64,000 nt of DNA from contig NZ_JAAGLU010000017.1 of NCBI RefSeq assembly GCF_010550245.1, positions 1 to 64,000 on the forward strand, given 5' to 3'. The DNA comes from Streptomyces sp. SID12501 (GTDB lineage Bacteria > Actinomycetota > Actinomycetes > Streptomycetales > Streptomycetaceae). Of this stretch, positions 50,204 to 59,075 are shown in pieces (within the stretch, counting starts at the first letter, position 1; each line of letters opens with the position of its first letter). A program made the translations under genes and the position numbers. The notes under the pieces are model-generated. The model was not told where the DNA came from, did no database searches, and was given only the letters and a program-made list of their open reading frames with translations.

Positions 50204-51598
50204 TCACGCTCCGTGCCATACCGTCGTGATGTTGCAGAACTCGCGGATTCCGTGCCCCGACAGCTCACGCCCGTACCCGGATCGCTTGACACCCCCGAAC
50301 GGCAACGCCGGGTGGGACGCGGTCATCCCGTTGACGAACACCCCGCCCGCGTCCAGGTCCCGTACGAGACGGTCCACCTCGGCCTCGTCGCGGGTCCACA
50401 CGTTCGAACTGAGGCCGAAAGGTGTGTCGTTGGCGATCGCCAAGGCCTCCTCCAGATCGGCCGCGCGGTACAGCGTCGCGACCGGGCCGAACGTCTCCTC
50501 CTGGTGAATGCGCATCTCGGGCGTGATGTCGGCGAGGACGGTCGGCGCGTAGTACCAGCCGTCGTCCGTGAGGCCCTCGGGGCGTTCGCCACCGCACAGA
50601 ACAGTCGCGCCGCTCTCCACGGCCTCGTCGACCAGCGCCTCCAGATCCTCGCGCCCCTGCTCACTCGCGAGCGGCCCGACCTCCGTGTCCTCGGCCAGCG
50701 GATCGCCGACCTTCAGCGCCGCCATGGCGGTCGAGAAGCGTTCCGCGAACGCGTCGAAGACGTCCGTGTGCACGATGAACCGCTTGGCGGCGATGCACGA
50801 CTGCCCGTTGTTCTGCACACGCGCTGTCACCGCGACCTGCGCGGCCCGTGCGACATCGGCGGACGGCAGGACGATGAACGGGTCGCTGCCGCCCAGCTCC
50901 AGCACCGTCCTCTTGATCTCGTCCCCGGCGACGGACGCCACCGCGCGCCCCGCCGGCTCGCTGCCGGTGAGCGTGGCCGCCCGCACCCGCGGGTCGCGCA
51001 GGATGTCCTCGACCGCGCCCGACCCGATCAGCAGCGTCTGGAAGCAGCCCTCGGGGTAACCCGCCCGACGGAACAGGTCCTCCAGGTAGAGGGCGGTCTG
51101 CGGCACGTTCGAGGCGTGCTTGAGCAGGCCGACGTTGCCCGCCATCAGTGCCGGCGCCGCGAAGCGGATCACCTGCCAGAGCGGGAAGTTCCACGGCATC
51201 ACCGCGAGCACCGGGCCCAGCGGACGGTAACGGACCACCGCGCGAGAGGCGCCGGAGTCCTTGACGTCCGCCTCGGCGGGCTCCTCGTCGGCGAGGAGTT
51301 CCTCGGCGTGGTCGGCGTACCAGCGCATCGCCTTCGCGCACTTCGCGGCCTCCGCGCGCGCCTGCGTGACCGGCTTGCCCATCTCGAGCGTCATGGTGCG
51401 GGCGATGTCGTCCCGGTCCTCGTCCAGCAGGCCGGCGGCCCGGCTCAGCAGCCGCGCCCGCTCGGCGAAGCCGGTCGTGCGGTACGCGCGGAAGGCGGCC
51501 TCGGCGGCCCCGAGCCTGCGCTCGATCTCCTCGTCGTCCATGGCGTCGTACGTCTTGAGGGTCTCACCGTTCGCCGGGTTCACCGTCGCGATGGGCAT
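50204..51598 (-). CDS. Succinate-semialdehyde-type aldehyde dehydrogenase
   Basis: A 464-residue NAD(P)-dependent aldehyde dehydrogenase. Catalytic Cys is in 'NNGQSCIAAKRF' and Glu in 'VLELGGSDPF'. 'MPWNFPLWQVIRFAAPALMA' and 'FGPVATLYRA' are typical of the GabD/SSADH group. It would oxidise succinate semialdehyde (GABA pathway) or a similar aldehyde. The start is the ATG at 51598 with GGAGG upstream. No GABA aminotransferase gene is adjacent, so the exact substrate is open. Confidence 0.9.
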   Translation of the reverse strand: MPIATVNPANGETLKTYDAMDDEEIERRLGAAEAAFRAYRTTGFAERARLLSRAAGLLDEDRDDIARTMTLEMGKPVTQARAEAAKCAKAMRWYADHAEELLADEEPAEADVKDSGASRAVVRYRPLGPVLAVMPWNFPLWQVIRFAAPALMAGNVGLLKHASNVPQTALYLEDLFRRAGYPEGCFQTLLIGSGAVEDILRDPRVRAATLTGSEPAGRAVASVAGDEIKRTVLELGGSDPFIVLPSADVARAAQVAVTARVQNNGQSCIAAKRFIVHTDVFDAFAERFSTAMAALKVGDPLAEDTEVGPLASEQGREDLEALVDEAVESGATVLCGGERPEGLTDDGWYYAPTVLADITPEMRIHQEETFGPVATLYRAADLEEALAIANDTPFGLSSNVWTRDEAEVDRLVRDLDAGGVFVNGMTASHPALPFGGVKRSGYGRELSGHGIREFCNITTVWHGA

Positions 51599-51684
51599 GC
51601 CTTGCCTCCAGGTTGAGGGCCGTCCTTCGACCTTCCCGCGCGCCGATGGCCCCCGCAACGCGTACGCCGCCCGCCGACACGATC

Positions 51685-52176
51685 TCAAGGCTTCGAGTGC
51701 TCCGTCAGACGGTCCAGAAACCCGCCCTGCGCCGTCACGATCACAGCCCGGGCCTCATCGAGGCCGAACCACCGCACCCGGTCCAGCTCGGGAAACTCCC
51801 GCTCCTGCCCAGACCCCCGGGGCCACTCCATCCGGAACGTGCCCGGCACCACGGCCGCCGGATCGAGGTCCGCCTCGATCGCCCACGCCGTGACGACCTT
51901 CCCGCCGGCCTGCCGTACCTCGCCCAGCGGCACGGCCTCGCCGTCGGGCGGCGCCAGCCCCAGCTCCTCCCGGAACTCCCGGCGCGCCGCGTCCCAGGCC
52001 GTTTCCCCGTCCTCGTACTCACCCTTGGGAATCGTCCAGGCCCCGGCATCGCGCCGCGCGAAGAAGGGCCCGCCCATGTGCCCGAGCAGCACCTCCAGCT
52101 CGTGGCCGGACGCGGTCCGGCGGAACAGCAACAGTCCCGCGCTGCGCTTCCCCTTCGCCGCCGCAGCAGCCGTCAC
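51685..52176 (-). CDS. NUDIX hydrolase coupled to DNA ligase
   Basis: A 163-residue protein with a complete NUDIX box ('GEYEDGETAWDAARREFREE' followed by LGL). It hydrolyses nucleoside-diphosphate-linked compounds, though the substrate is unknown. The GTG at 52176 overlaps the ligase stop by four bases, so the two are translationally coupled. This suggests a role alongside repair, for example cleaning up modified nucleotides or adenylylated products, which is inference. 'KGKRSAGLLLFRRT' and 'HMGGPFFARRDAGAWTIPKG' match diadenosine-polyphosphate-hydrolase-like relatives. Confidence 0.9.
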   Translation of the reverse strand: MTAAAAAKGKRSAGLLLFRRTASGHELEVLLGHMGGPFFARRDAGAWTIPKGEYEDGETAWDAARREFREELGLAPPDGEAVPLGEVRQAGGKVVTAWAIEADLDPAAVVPGTFRMEWPRGSGQEREFPELDRVRWFGLDEARAVIVTAQGGFLDRLTEHSKP

Positions 52177-53711
52177 CGGGTCGCCTCCGGGCGCGCGGCC
52201 AGCAGGGTCTCTACGGTGTCGGCCTCGTCCGGGGACTTGTCCTCCCGGTAACGGACGACGCGGGCGAAGCGGAGGGTGACGCCGGCCGGGTAGCGGGTTG
52301 AGCGCTGGAGACCGTCGTAGGCGATCTCGACGACCAGCTCCGGCCGTACGGTCACCACCCAGCCGTCGTCCGACACGGCCAGCGCCTGGAGCCGCTCGGT
52401 CTGCCAGGTCAGCATCGCGTCCGTCATGCCCTTGAAGGTCTTGCCGAGCATCGCGAAGGAACCGTCGGGGTTGCGGGCCGAGAGGTGGAGGTTCGACAGC
52501 TTGCCGGTACGGCGTCCGTGGCCCCACTCGGCCGCCAGCACCACCAGGTCGAGGGTGTGTACGGGCTTGACCTTCAGCCAGGCCGCTCCGCGCCGGCCCG
52601 CGCTGTAGGGGGCGTCGAGGGCCTTGACCACGACGCCCTCGTGGCCGCGCGCGAGGGTGTCGGCGAGGAACTTCTCGGCGGCGGGGAGGTCGGCGGTGCC
52701 ACCGGCCGGCAGGCGCCGCACCCGCATCGGCTCGGGGACCAGACGGGCCAGGGCGGCGTGCCGTTCGGCGAAGGGGAGGTCGAGGAGTTCGTGGCCGTCG
52801 ACCGACAGCGCGTCGAAGAAGACGGGGGAGACCGGTGTCTCCCGGGCGGCCGTCTCCACGTCCACGCGGGAGCCGACGCGGCCGGCGGTCTCCTGGAACG
52901 AACGCGGGCGCCCGGCAGTGTCGAGGGCGATCACCTCGCCGTCCAGGATGAACCGCTCGCCTCTCAACGCCCTGGCGGCGGCGGTCAGTTCAGGCAGCCG
53001 GTCGGTGATGTCGTCGAGGGTGCGGGTGTAGAGCCGTACGTCGTCGCCGTCGCGGTGGACCTGGACCCGGATGCCGTCCAGCTTCTCCTCGACCACGCAG
53101 GCCCCGAGCTTCTCGACGGCCTCCGCCACCGAGGAGGCGCTGTGCGCGAGCATCGGCAGGACGGGTCGGCCGACGGTGAGCCGGAAGCGGGCGAGGGCCG
53201 CCGGTCCGTCGGCCAGCAGGGCCTGCGCGACGGGCTGGATCGCGCCCGCGAGCATCACCGCGCGCCGTACGTCCGCGGGCGGCGCGTCGGTGGCCGCCGC
53301 CAGGCCTTCCACGGCCACGGCGTCCAGGGCCCCCTGCCGTACCTCGCCTGTGATCAGTGCGAACAGGAACCGCTGCTCCTCCGCGGTGGCCGCCGCCAGC
53401 AACTCGCCCACCAGACGCCTGCGTTCGGACTGCGAACCGGCTCCGGTGACCGCGCCGATCGCGGTGAGCCGTGCGTCGGCGTCCCGTACGGTGAGGGACG
53501 GCCCGGCTGCGCCGGGGATTTGCTGGTCCAGCACCTTCCATCCGATGCCGAGCCGTCCCTGTGGCAGGCGTCCGGCGAGATACGGGATGACGATCGGCAC
53601 GTCGTCGGCGGCGGTGTCCCGGAACAGTTCGGCGAGCAGCGCGATCTTGCGGGACCGGGCGGAGGTGGCGGCGACCTCCTGGGACACGTGGGCGAGCCGG
53701 GTCAGCAGCAT
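52173..53711 (-). CDS. ATP-dependent DNA ligase
   Basis: A 512-residue ligase of the actinobacterial LigB type. It has an N-terminal DNA-binding region, an adenylation domain with nucleophile Lys210 in 'EEKLDGIRVQVHRDG', 'ILDGEVIALD', 'EGVVVKALDAPY' and 'WLKVKP', then an OB-fold domain with 'GKTFKGMTDAML'. It seals nicks using ATP, in addition to the essential NAD-dependent ligase. The start is the ATG at 53711. A few upstream in-frame codons to 53744 are not family-like. No Ku or LigD partner is nearby. Confidence 0.93.
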   Translation of the reverse strand: MLLTRLAHVSQEVAATSARSRKIALLAELFRDTAADDVPIVIPYLAGRLPQGRLGIGWKVLDQQIPGAAGPSLTVRDADARLTAIGAVTGAGSQSERRRLVGELLAAATAEEQRFLFALITGEVRQGALDAVAVEGLAAATDAPPADVRRAVMLAGAIQPVAQALLADGPAALARFRLTVGRPVLPMLAHSASSVAEAVEKLGACVVEEKLDGIRVQVHRDGDDVRLYTRTLDDITDRLPELTAAARALRGERFILDGEVIALDTAGRPRSFQETAGRVGSRVDVETAARETPVSPVFFDALSVDGHELLDLPFAERHAALARLVPEPMRVRRLPAGGTADLPAAEKFLADTLARGHEGVVVKALDAPYSAGRRGAAWLKVKPVHTLDLVVLAAEWGHGRRTGKLSNLHLSARNPDGSFAMLGKTFKGMTDAMLTWQTERLQALAVSDDGWVVTVRPELVVEIAYDGLQRSTRYPAGVTLRFARVVRYREDKSPDEADTVETLLAARPEATR

Positions 53712-53766
53712 GCAGCCATGGTGCAACGGGCGTGGCGGATGCACATCCGGGAAACAGGCCCTGTTC

Positions 53767-54720
53767 TCAGACGCCGGACCGGCCGACGGGGTCCACGTCG
53801 GAGAACACCAGGTCCGCCACGATCGCCGTGGCCGCGCGATAGCCGCCGCTCGCCGCGTGGACGACCTGTTCCGCGAAGCCGATCGCGTTGCCCGCCGCCC
53901 AGACGCCGGGCACGGTCGTCAGGCCCGTCGCGTCGACCCTCGGGTACGTCCCGAACGGGGTTTCCGTCAGGTCGGCGCCCAGGGTCTCGAAGAGGGCGTT
54001 GCGCGGAACGGCGCGCGGGGCGACGAACAGGATCTCGCGGGCATGGGCCGTGCCGTCCGTGAGTCGTACACCGGTGAGGCGGTCTTCGCCGGTCGTCAGG
54101 GACGCGACCTCGCCGGGGACCACCGCGACGCCCGCCGCAGCCAGCCTGCGCAGGTCCTCGTCGCCGAGTTCCGTCTCCGCGACGGTGTGCAGGAACAGCG
54201 TCACGTCCTTCGACCACCGGGCGACCAGCAGCGCCTGGTGCACGCTCGCAGGGGTCGAGGCCAGCACGCCGAACGCCCGGTCCCGTACCTCCCAGCCGTG
54301 GCAGAACGGGCAGTGGATCACGTCCCGCCCGAAGCGCTCGGCGACGCCCGGTACGGCGGGCAGTTCGTCCCGCAGCCCCGTGGCGATGACGAGCCGCCTG
54401 GCGTGCACCGTCCTGTCACCGCTCGCCAGCGTCACCGTGAAGTCCCCGCTCTTCGTGACGTCCACCGCCCGGTCCCGGACCAGTTCCACCCCGTACCGCG
54501 CGATCTCCTCGCGGCCCACCGCCAGGAACTCGGCCGGCGGCATGCCGTCGCGGGACAGATAGCCCTGCATGTGCGCGGCCGGTGCGTTGCGCGGCTCGCC
54601 CGCGTCGACGACCAGGGTGCGGCAGCGGGCCCGGCCGAGGACCAGCGCGGCGGACAGTCCGGCCGCACCGCCTCCGATGACGACGACCTCGTACATGTCG
54701 GTCCTGTGCTCTGCGGTCAT
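53767..54720 (-). CDS. Thioredoxin-reductase-like FAD oxidoreductase
   Basis: A 317-residue pyridine-nucleotide-disulfide oxidoreductase. The FAD site is 'VVIGGGAAGLSAALVLGRA' (13-31), the redox pair Cys137-Pro-Phe-Cys140 ('HCPFCHG'), and the C-terminal FAD motif 'GVWAAGNAIGFAEQVVHA'. The CPFC motif differs from the CATC of true thioredoxin reductase, so it is probably a TrxR-like protein with another partner. The start is the ATG at 54720 with GGAGG upstream. It diverges from a cupin-type regulator that likely controls it. Confidence 0.9.
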   Translation of the reverse strand: MTAEHRTDMYEVVVIGGGAAGLSAALVLGRARCRTLVVDAGEPRNAPAAHMQGYLSRDGMPPAEFLAVGREEIARYGVELVRDRAVDVTKSGDFTVTLASGDRTVHARRLVIATGLRDELPAVPGVAERFGRDVIHCPFCHGWEVRDRAFGVLASTPASVHQALLVARWSKDVTLFLHTVAETELGDEDLRRLAAAGVAVVPGEVASLTTGEDRLTGVRLTDGTAHAREILFVAPRAVPRNALFETLGADLTETPFGTYPRVDATGLTTVPGVWAAGNAIGFAEQVVHAASGGYRAATAIVADLVFSDVDPVGRSGV

Positions 54721-54762
54721 GGTGACCACCTCCACCCCGACCGTCGCCCGTTCGCTGCCGTA

Positions 54763-54797
54763 TTGACAAACCTCTTTGCCGAAACTGCAATAGCCGT
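54763..54797 (+). promoter_or_regulatory. Promoter of the XRE-cupin gene
   Basis: A consensus -35 TTGACA (54763-54768) and -10 TGCAAT (54786-54791), 17 bases apart, place the start point at or next to the ATG at 54798, so the mRNA should be leaderless. Confidence 0.65.
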
Positions 54798-55439
54798 ATG
54801 GATGCCACAACCGACGCCACGACTGATGTCACAACCGATGTCACGACCGAGGACGACACCGACCACGTCCTCGCGGAGGTGGGACCCCGGCTGCGACGCA
54901 TTCGCAAGGAGCGCGGCGCGACCCTCGCGGGGCTGTCCGCCACGACCGGCATCTCCGTCAGTACGTTGTCCCGGCTCGAGGCGGGGCTGCGGCGCCCGAG
55001 CCTGGAACTGCTGCTGCCCATCGCACGTGCGCATCGCGTGGCACTCGACGAGCTCGTCGGGGCCCCGCCCGTCGACGATCCCCGGGTGCGGGCCAAGCCG
55101 ATCGTGCGGCACGGGCGGACGTATCTCCCGCTCACCCGGCAGCCGGGCGGACTCCAGGCGTTCAAGGTGATCCTGCCGGTGATCAGCGAGGAGCTCGAGC
55201 CCCGGACGCACGAGGGATACGAGTGGCTTTACGTGCTGTCGGGGCGGCTCCGGGTGGTGCTCGGGGAGCACGACGTGGTGCTCGGGCCGGGCGAGGCGGC
55301 CGAGTTCGACACCCGGGTGCCGCACTGGTTCGGGGCGGTGGGGGAGGGGCCCGCGGAGTTCCTCAGCCTGTTCGGGCCGCAGGGGGAGCGGATGCATGTG
55401 CGGGCGCGGCCCGCCCGCACGAAAGCGTCGCGATCGTGA
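54798..55439 (+). CDS. XRE-cupin transcriptional regulator
   Basis: A 213-residue regulator. It begins with four DxTT units encoded by a 12-bp tandem repeat (54801-54848). An HTH (about 30-85, 'TLAGLSATTGISVSTLSRLE') and a C-terminal cupin sensor domain (about 125-200, 'EWLYVLSGRLRVVLGE', 'LGPGEAAEFDTRVPHWFGAV') follow. It is divergent from the TrxR-like gene with only 77 bases between, a common pairing in which the regulator controls the flavoprotein. The cupin ligand is unknown. The mRNA is probably leaderless. Confidence 0.9.
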   Translation: MDATTDATTDVTTDVTTEDDTDHVLAEVGPRLRRIRKERGATLAGLSATTGISVSTLSRLEAGLRRPSLELLLPIARAHRVALDELVGAPPVDDPRVRAKPIVRHGRTYLPLTRQPGGLQAFKVILPVISEELEPRTHEGYEWLYVLSGRLRVVLGEHDVVLGPGEAAEFDTRVPHWFGAVGEGPAEFLSLFGPQGERMHVRARPARTKASRS

Positions 55440-55497
55440 CGTGGACCGTGACGTACGCGACTGCCGCGGACCGGTTCTCGACAGTTCCCTGATCTGC

Positions 55498-55509
55498 AAG
55501 CGACCGCTT
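55498..55509. promoter_or_regulatory. Palindrome AAGCG-AC-CGCTT before the acyl-CoA operon
   Basis: A 12-base perfect palindrome 60 bases upstream of the quinone-reductase gene, overlapping a possible -10 (TAGTAT, 55510-55515 region). It is of the type bound by TetR regulators of acyl-CoA metabolism. The regulator is not adjacent. Confidence 0.45.
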
Positions 55510-55568
55510 AGTATGCGATCGAGCCCGGTCAGCCGAACAAGACGAGCGCAGTCCCGTGGAGGCCCCCC

Positions 55569-56546
55569 ATGCAGGCATGGCAAGTGCACCAGAACGGTGA
55601 GCCGGGCGAGGTGATGGTCCTCGGTGAGGTGGAGCGGCCGGTGCCCGCCGAGGGCCAGGTGCTGCTGAAGGTGCGTGCCGCGACGATCAACTTCCCGGAC
55701 GTCCTGATGTGCCGTGGGGAGTACCAGGTCAGGCCGCCGCTGCCGTTCACTCCCGGGGTCGAGATCTGCGGCGAGACCGAGGACGGCCGCCGGGTGATCG
55801 GCAACCCCGTGCTGCCGTACGGCGGTTTCGCCGAGTACGTGCTGGCGGACCCCCGCGGGCTGTTCACGGCGCCCGAGTCGCTCGATGACGCCGAGGCAGC
55901 CTCCCTCCTCATCGGCTACCAGACGGGCTGGTTCGGACTGCACCGGCGAGCCGCCCTGGAAGCCGGCGAGACGCTCCTCGTGCACGCCGCCGCCGGCGGG
56001 GTCGGCAGCGCCGCCGTACAGCTCGGGAAGGCCGCCGGCGCCACCGTCATCGGCGTCGTCGGCGGGGCCGAGAAGGTGTCCGTGGCACGGGAGTTGGGCT
56101 GCGACGTCGTCATCGACCGGCGTACGGAGAACGTCGTCGGGGCCGTGAAGGAAGCCACCGGTGGGCGCGGGGTCGACGTGGTCTACGACCCCGTCGGCGG
56201 GGAGGCCTACACCCAGTCCACCAAGGTCGTCGCCTTCGAGGGACGCATCGTGGTCGTCGGGTTCGCGAGCGGGACCATTCCCAGCCCCGGGCTCAACCAC
56301 GCCCTGGTGAAGAACTACTCGATCCTGGGCCTGCACTGGGGCCTGTACGCCACCAAGAACCCGAAGCTGGTCCAGCACTGCCACGAGCAGCTCACCGAGC
56401 TGGCCGCCCGGGGCGCGATCAAGCCGCTGGTGAGCGAGCGCGTGCCGCTGGGCGGGGCCTCGGCCGCCGTGCAGCGCGTCGCCGACGGTGTCACCACCGG
56501 CCGGGTCGCGGTGCTGCCCTCACTGGAGAACGGAGCCGCCGCATGA
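55569..56546 (+). CDS. NADPH:quinone oxidoreductase-type MDR protein
   Basis: A 325-residue zinc-free medium-chain dehydrogenase/reductase. It shows 'LLVHAAAGGVGSAAVQLGKA' (NADPH binding) and 'DVVYDPVGGEAYTQSTKVV', as in quinone oxidoreductases and some enoyl reductases. The lack of catalytic zinc ligands supports a reductase rather than an alcohol dehydrogenase. It is first in a three-gene operon: the stop overlaps the next start (ATGA). Together with two acyl-CoA dehydrogenase subunits it suggests catabolism of a particular acyl-CoA. GGAGG precedes the ATG. Confidence 0.9.
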   Translation: MQAWQVHQNGEPGEVMVLGEVERPVPAEGQVLLKVRAATINFPDVLMCRGEYQVRPPLPFTPGVEICGETEDGRRVIGNPVLPYGGFAEYVLADPRGLFTAPESLDDAEAASLLIGYQTGWFGLHRRAALEAGETLLVHAAAGGVGSAAVQLGKAAGATVIGVVGGAEKVSVARELGCDVVIDRRTENVVGAVKEATGGRGVDVVYDPVGGEAYTQSTKVVAFEGRIVVVGFASGTIPSPGLNHALVKNYSILGLHWGLYATKNPKLVQHCHEQLTELAARGAIKPLVSERVPLGGASAAVQRVADGVTTGRVAVLPSLENGAAA

Positions 56547-57724
56547 CCGACGCAGCTGAACTCACCCGACTGACACGGGAGTTGCTGGCCGCACATCCGC
56601 CTGCCAGTACCGGCCGGCTCGACTTCCTCAAAGCCCGCTTCGACGCCGGGCTCGCCTGGGTGCACTACCCGGAAGGGCTGGGCGGGCTGGGCGCGCCGCG
56701 CACCCTCCAGGCCGTCGTGGACGCCGAGTTGGAGGCCGCCGGGGCTCCCGACAACGACCCCCGGCGCATCGGCATCGGTCTGGGAATGGCCGCGCCGACC
56801 ATCCTCGGCTTCGGCACGGAGGAGCAGAAGCGGAAGTTCCTCAGGCCGTTGTGGGTGGGGGAGGAGGTCTGGTGCCAGCTCTTCAGCGAGCCGGGGGCCG
56901 GATCCGACCTGGCCGCGCTGGGGACACGGGCGGTTAGGTCCGGGGACGGCTGGATCATCAACGGGCAGAAGGTGTGGACGTCCAGCGCGCATCTCGCCCG
57001 CTGGGCCATCCTCATCGCGCGCACCGATCCGGACGTGCCCAAGCACAAGGGCATCACGTACTTCCTCTGCGACATGTCCGACCCCGGTGTCGAGGTCCGG
57101 CCGCTGCGGCAGATCACCGGCGAGGCCGAGTTCAACGAGGTGTTCCTGACCGACGTCCGCATCCCGGACGCCCATCGCCTCGGCGAGGTGGGCGACGGCT
57201 GGCGGGTCGCGCAGACCACGCTGAACAACGAGCGCGTGGCCATTGGTGGTATGCGCATCCCGCGCGAGGGCGGCATGATCGGGCCCGTCGCCAAGTCGTG
57301 GCGTGAACGCCCCGAACTGCGCACCCATGATCTGCACCAGCGGCTGCTGAAGCTGTGGGTGGAGGCCGAGGTCGCCCGGCTGACAGGGGAGCGGACACGC
57401 CAGCAGCTGGTCGCGGGCCAGCCCGGCCCGGAGGGTGCCGGCCTGAAGCTCTCCTTCGCCCGACTCAACCAGGAGATCAGCAGCCTGGAGGTCGAACTCC
57501 TCGGCGAGGAAGGCCTGTTGTACGAGGACTGGACCATGCGCCGGCCCGAACTGGTGGACTTCGTCGGGCGTGACGCCGGCTACCGCTACCTCCGCTCCAA
57601 GGGCAACAGCATCGAGGGCGGGACCAGCGAGGTCCTGCTGAACATCGTCGCCGAACGTGTCCTGGGCCTGCCCAGCGAACCGCGGACCGACAAGGACGTC
57701 GCCTGGAAGGACCTCGCCCGATGA
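56543..57724 (+). CDS. Acyl-CoA dehydrogenase, subunit with Glu motif
   Basis: A 393-residue FAD-dependent acyl-CoA dehydrogenase. It has 'QLFSEPGAGSDLAALGTRAV' and 'INGQKVWTSSAHLARWAI', with the C-terminal 'NSIEGGTSEVLLNIVAERVL' holding the candidate catalytic Glu. Pairing with a shorter, diverged dehydrogenase in the next gene resembles the alpha2beta2 FadE enzymes of actinobacteria that act on sterol side chains and similar bulky acyl-CoAs. Both ends overlap neighbours by four bases. The substrate is unknown. Confidence 0.9.
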   Translation: MTDAAELTRLTRELLAAHPPASTGRLDFLKARFDAGLAWVHYPEGLGGLGAPRTLQAVVDAELEAAGAPDNDPRRIGIGLGMAAPTILGFGTEEQKRKFLRPLWVGEEVWCQLFSEPGAGSDLAALGTRAVRSGDGWIINGQKVWTSSAHLARWAILIARTDPDVPKHKGITYFLCDMSDPGVEVRPLRQITGEAEFNEVFLTDVRIPDAHRLGEVGDGWRVAQTTLNNERVAIGGMRIPREGGMIGPVAKSWRERPELRTHDLHQRLLKLWVEAEVARLTGERTRQQLVAGQPGPEGAGLKLSFARLNQEISSLEVELLGEEGLLYEDWTMRRPELVDFVGRDAGYRYLRSKGNSIEGGTSEVLLNIVAERVLGLPSEPRTDKDVAWKDLAR

Positions 57725-58839
57725 GCACGCCGAGCACCGCGAGCACCGAGCCCGACCTGCTGTACTCGGAGGAGGAAGAGGCGCTGCGCGCCGCCGTCCG
57801 GGACCTGCTCACCGACCACTGCGATCCGGCCGGCGTGATCACCCGCATGGAGACGGACGTCCCGCACGACCTCTCCCTGTGGAAGTCCCTCGCCGAAGGC
57901 ATGGGCCTGGCCGGTCTCCTGGTGCCGGAGGATCAGGGCGGCCAGGGTGCCTCGCACCGCGAAGTCGCTGTTGTGCTGGAGGAGTTGGGGCGCGCCGTCG
58001 CACCCGTCCCCTACCTCACAAGTGCCGTCGTCGCCACCGAGGCGCTGCTGGCCGGGACGGGCGACGCGGCGGGCGAGCTGCTCACCGCACTGGCCTCCGG
58101 CCGGACGGTCGGCGCCCTCGCCGTCGCGCTGAACGTGGCTCCCGGCGGCGCCTACAAGGTCGTCCTGCACGAAGGCGGCCTGCTGCACGGCGAGTTGACC
58201 GGCATCGCGGACGCGACGTCCGCCGACGTCCTGCTGGTTCCGGCCGACGACGGCGGGCTGTACGCGGTGTCCACCGACGCGGACGCCGTCACCGTCACCC
58301 CGCAGGTCTCCCTGGACCTCACCCGGCCGGTCGCCACGGTCACCTTCGACGGAGCCTCGGCCCGGCTGCTGGGCGACGCCGAACCCGCCGTACGACGTGC
58401 GCTGCGGGCCGGGGCCGGACTGCTCGCCTCCGAGCAACTCGGGCTCGCGGAATGGGCGTTGACCGAGACCGTGCGCTATCTGAAGGACCGCAAGCAGTTC
58501 AACCGGCCCGTCGGCGGCTTCCAGGCCGTCAAGCACCGGCTGGCCCAGCTCTGGCTGGAGGTCGTCGGCCTGCGCGCGGCTGCCCGGAGCGCGGCGGACG
58601 CCCTCGCCACCGGCAGCGCGGACTCCGGCATCGCGGTCGCCGTCGCCCAGTCCTACGCGGCTCCCGTGGCCGTCCGGGCCGCCGAGGAGGCACTCCAGCT
58701 GCACGGCGGCATCGGTATGACCTGGGAGCACCCGACCCACCTGTGCCTCAAGCGCGCCAAGGCCGACTCGATCGCCTACGGCACGTCCGGCGTCCACCGC
58801 GCCGCCCTCGCCGAACTGGTCGACCTGCGCACCCCCTGA
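57721..58839 (+). CDS. Acyl-CoA dehydrogenase, partner subunit
   Basis: A 372-residue acyl-CoA-dehydrogenase-fold protein with 'VRYLKDRKQFNRPVGGFQAV' and 'LQLHGGIGMTWEHPTHLCLK', but lacking the usual EGTSE catalytic motif: the C-terminus reads 'SIAYGTSGVHRAAL'. The mid-domain is also poorly conserved. It therefore fits the non-catalytic half of a heteromeric dehydrogenase, contributing FAD-binding residues to the subunit encoded just upstream (ATGA overlap). It is the last gene of the operon and is followed by a terminator. Confidence 0.88.
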   Translation: MSTPSTASTEPDLLYSEEEEALRAAVRDLLTDHCDPAGVITRMETDVPHDLSLWKSLAEGMGLAGLLVPEDQGGQGASHREVAVVLEELGRAVAPVPYLTSAVVATEALLAGTGDAAGELLTALASGRTVGALAVALNVAPGGAYKVVLHEGGLLHGELTGIADATSADVLLVPADDGGLYAVSTDADAVTVTPQVSLDLTRPVATVTFDGASARLLGDAEPAVRRALRAGAGLLASEQLGLAEWALTETVRYLKDRKQFNRPVGGFQAVKHRLAQLWLEVVGLRAAARSAADALATGSADSGIAVAVAQSYAAPVAVRAAEEALQLHGGIGMTWEHPTHLCLKRAKADSIAYGTSGVHRAALAELVDLRTP

Positions 58840-58857
58840 CGTACCCGCCGTACGGCG

Positions 58858-58890
58858 GAAGCCCGCTCCTCTGTATGAGGGGCGGGCTTC
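58858..58890 (+). terminator. Hairpin terminator of the acyl-CoA dehydrogenase operon
   Basis: GAAGCCCGC (58858-58866) pairs with GCGGGCTTC (58882-58890). The stem extends inward through TCCTC/GAGGG with a bulge and is followed by TTCTTCGTG. Confidence 0.75.
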
Positions 58891-59075
58891 TTCGTGTGCG
58901 CGGCGCGGACGACATGAACACACAGCGGTACCAGTGAACGCACAGCGGCAAGTCGGCCAACTCCCTTGTCGGGCTGTGCTGCTGGGCGGTGTACGGCCCG
59001 CATACTCGCGGGAGCGTCGTTCCTCGGTCAGCTCCAGAGTCAGCCCCACATGAACTCCAGCCAGGGAGGCAGCGC

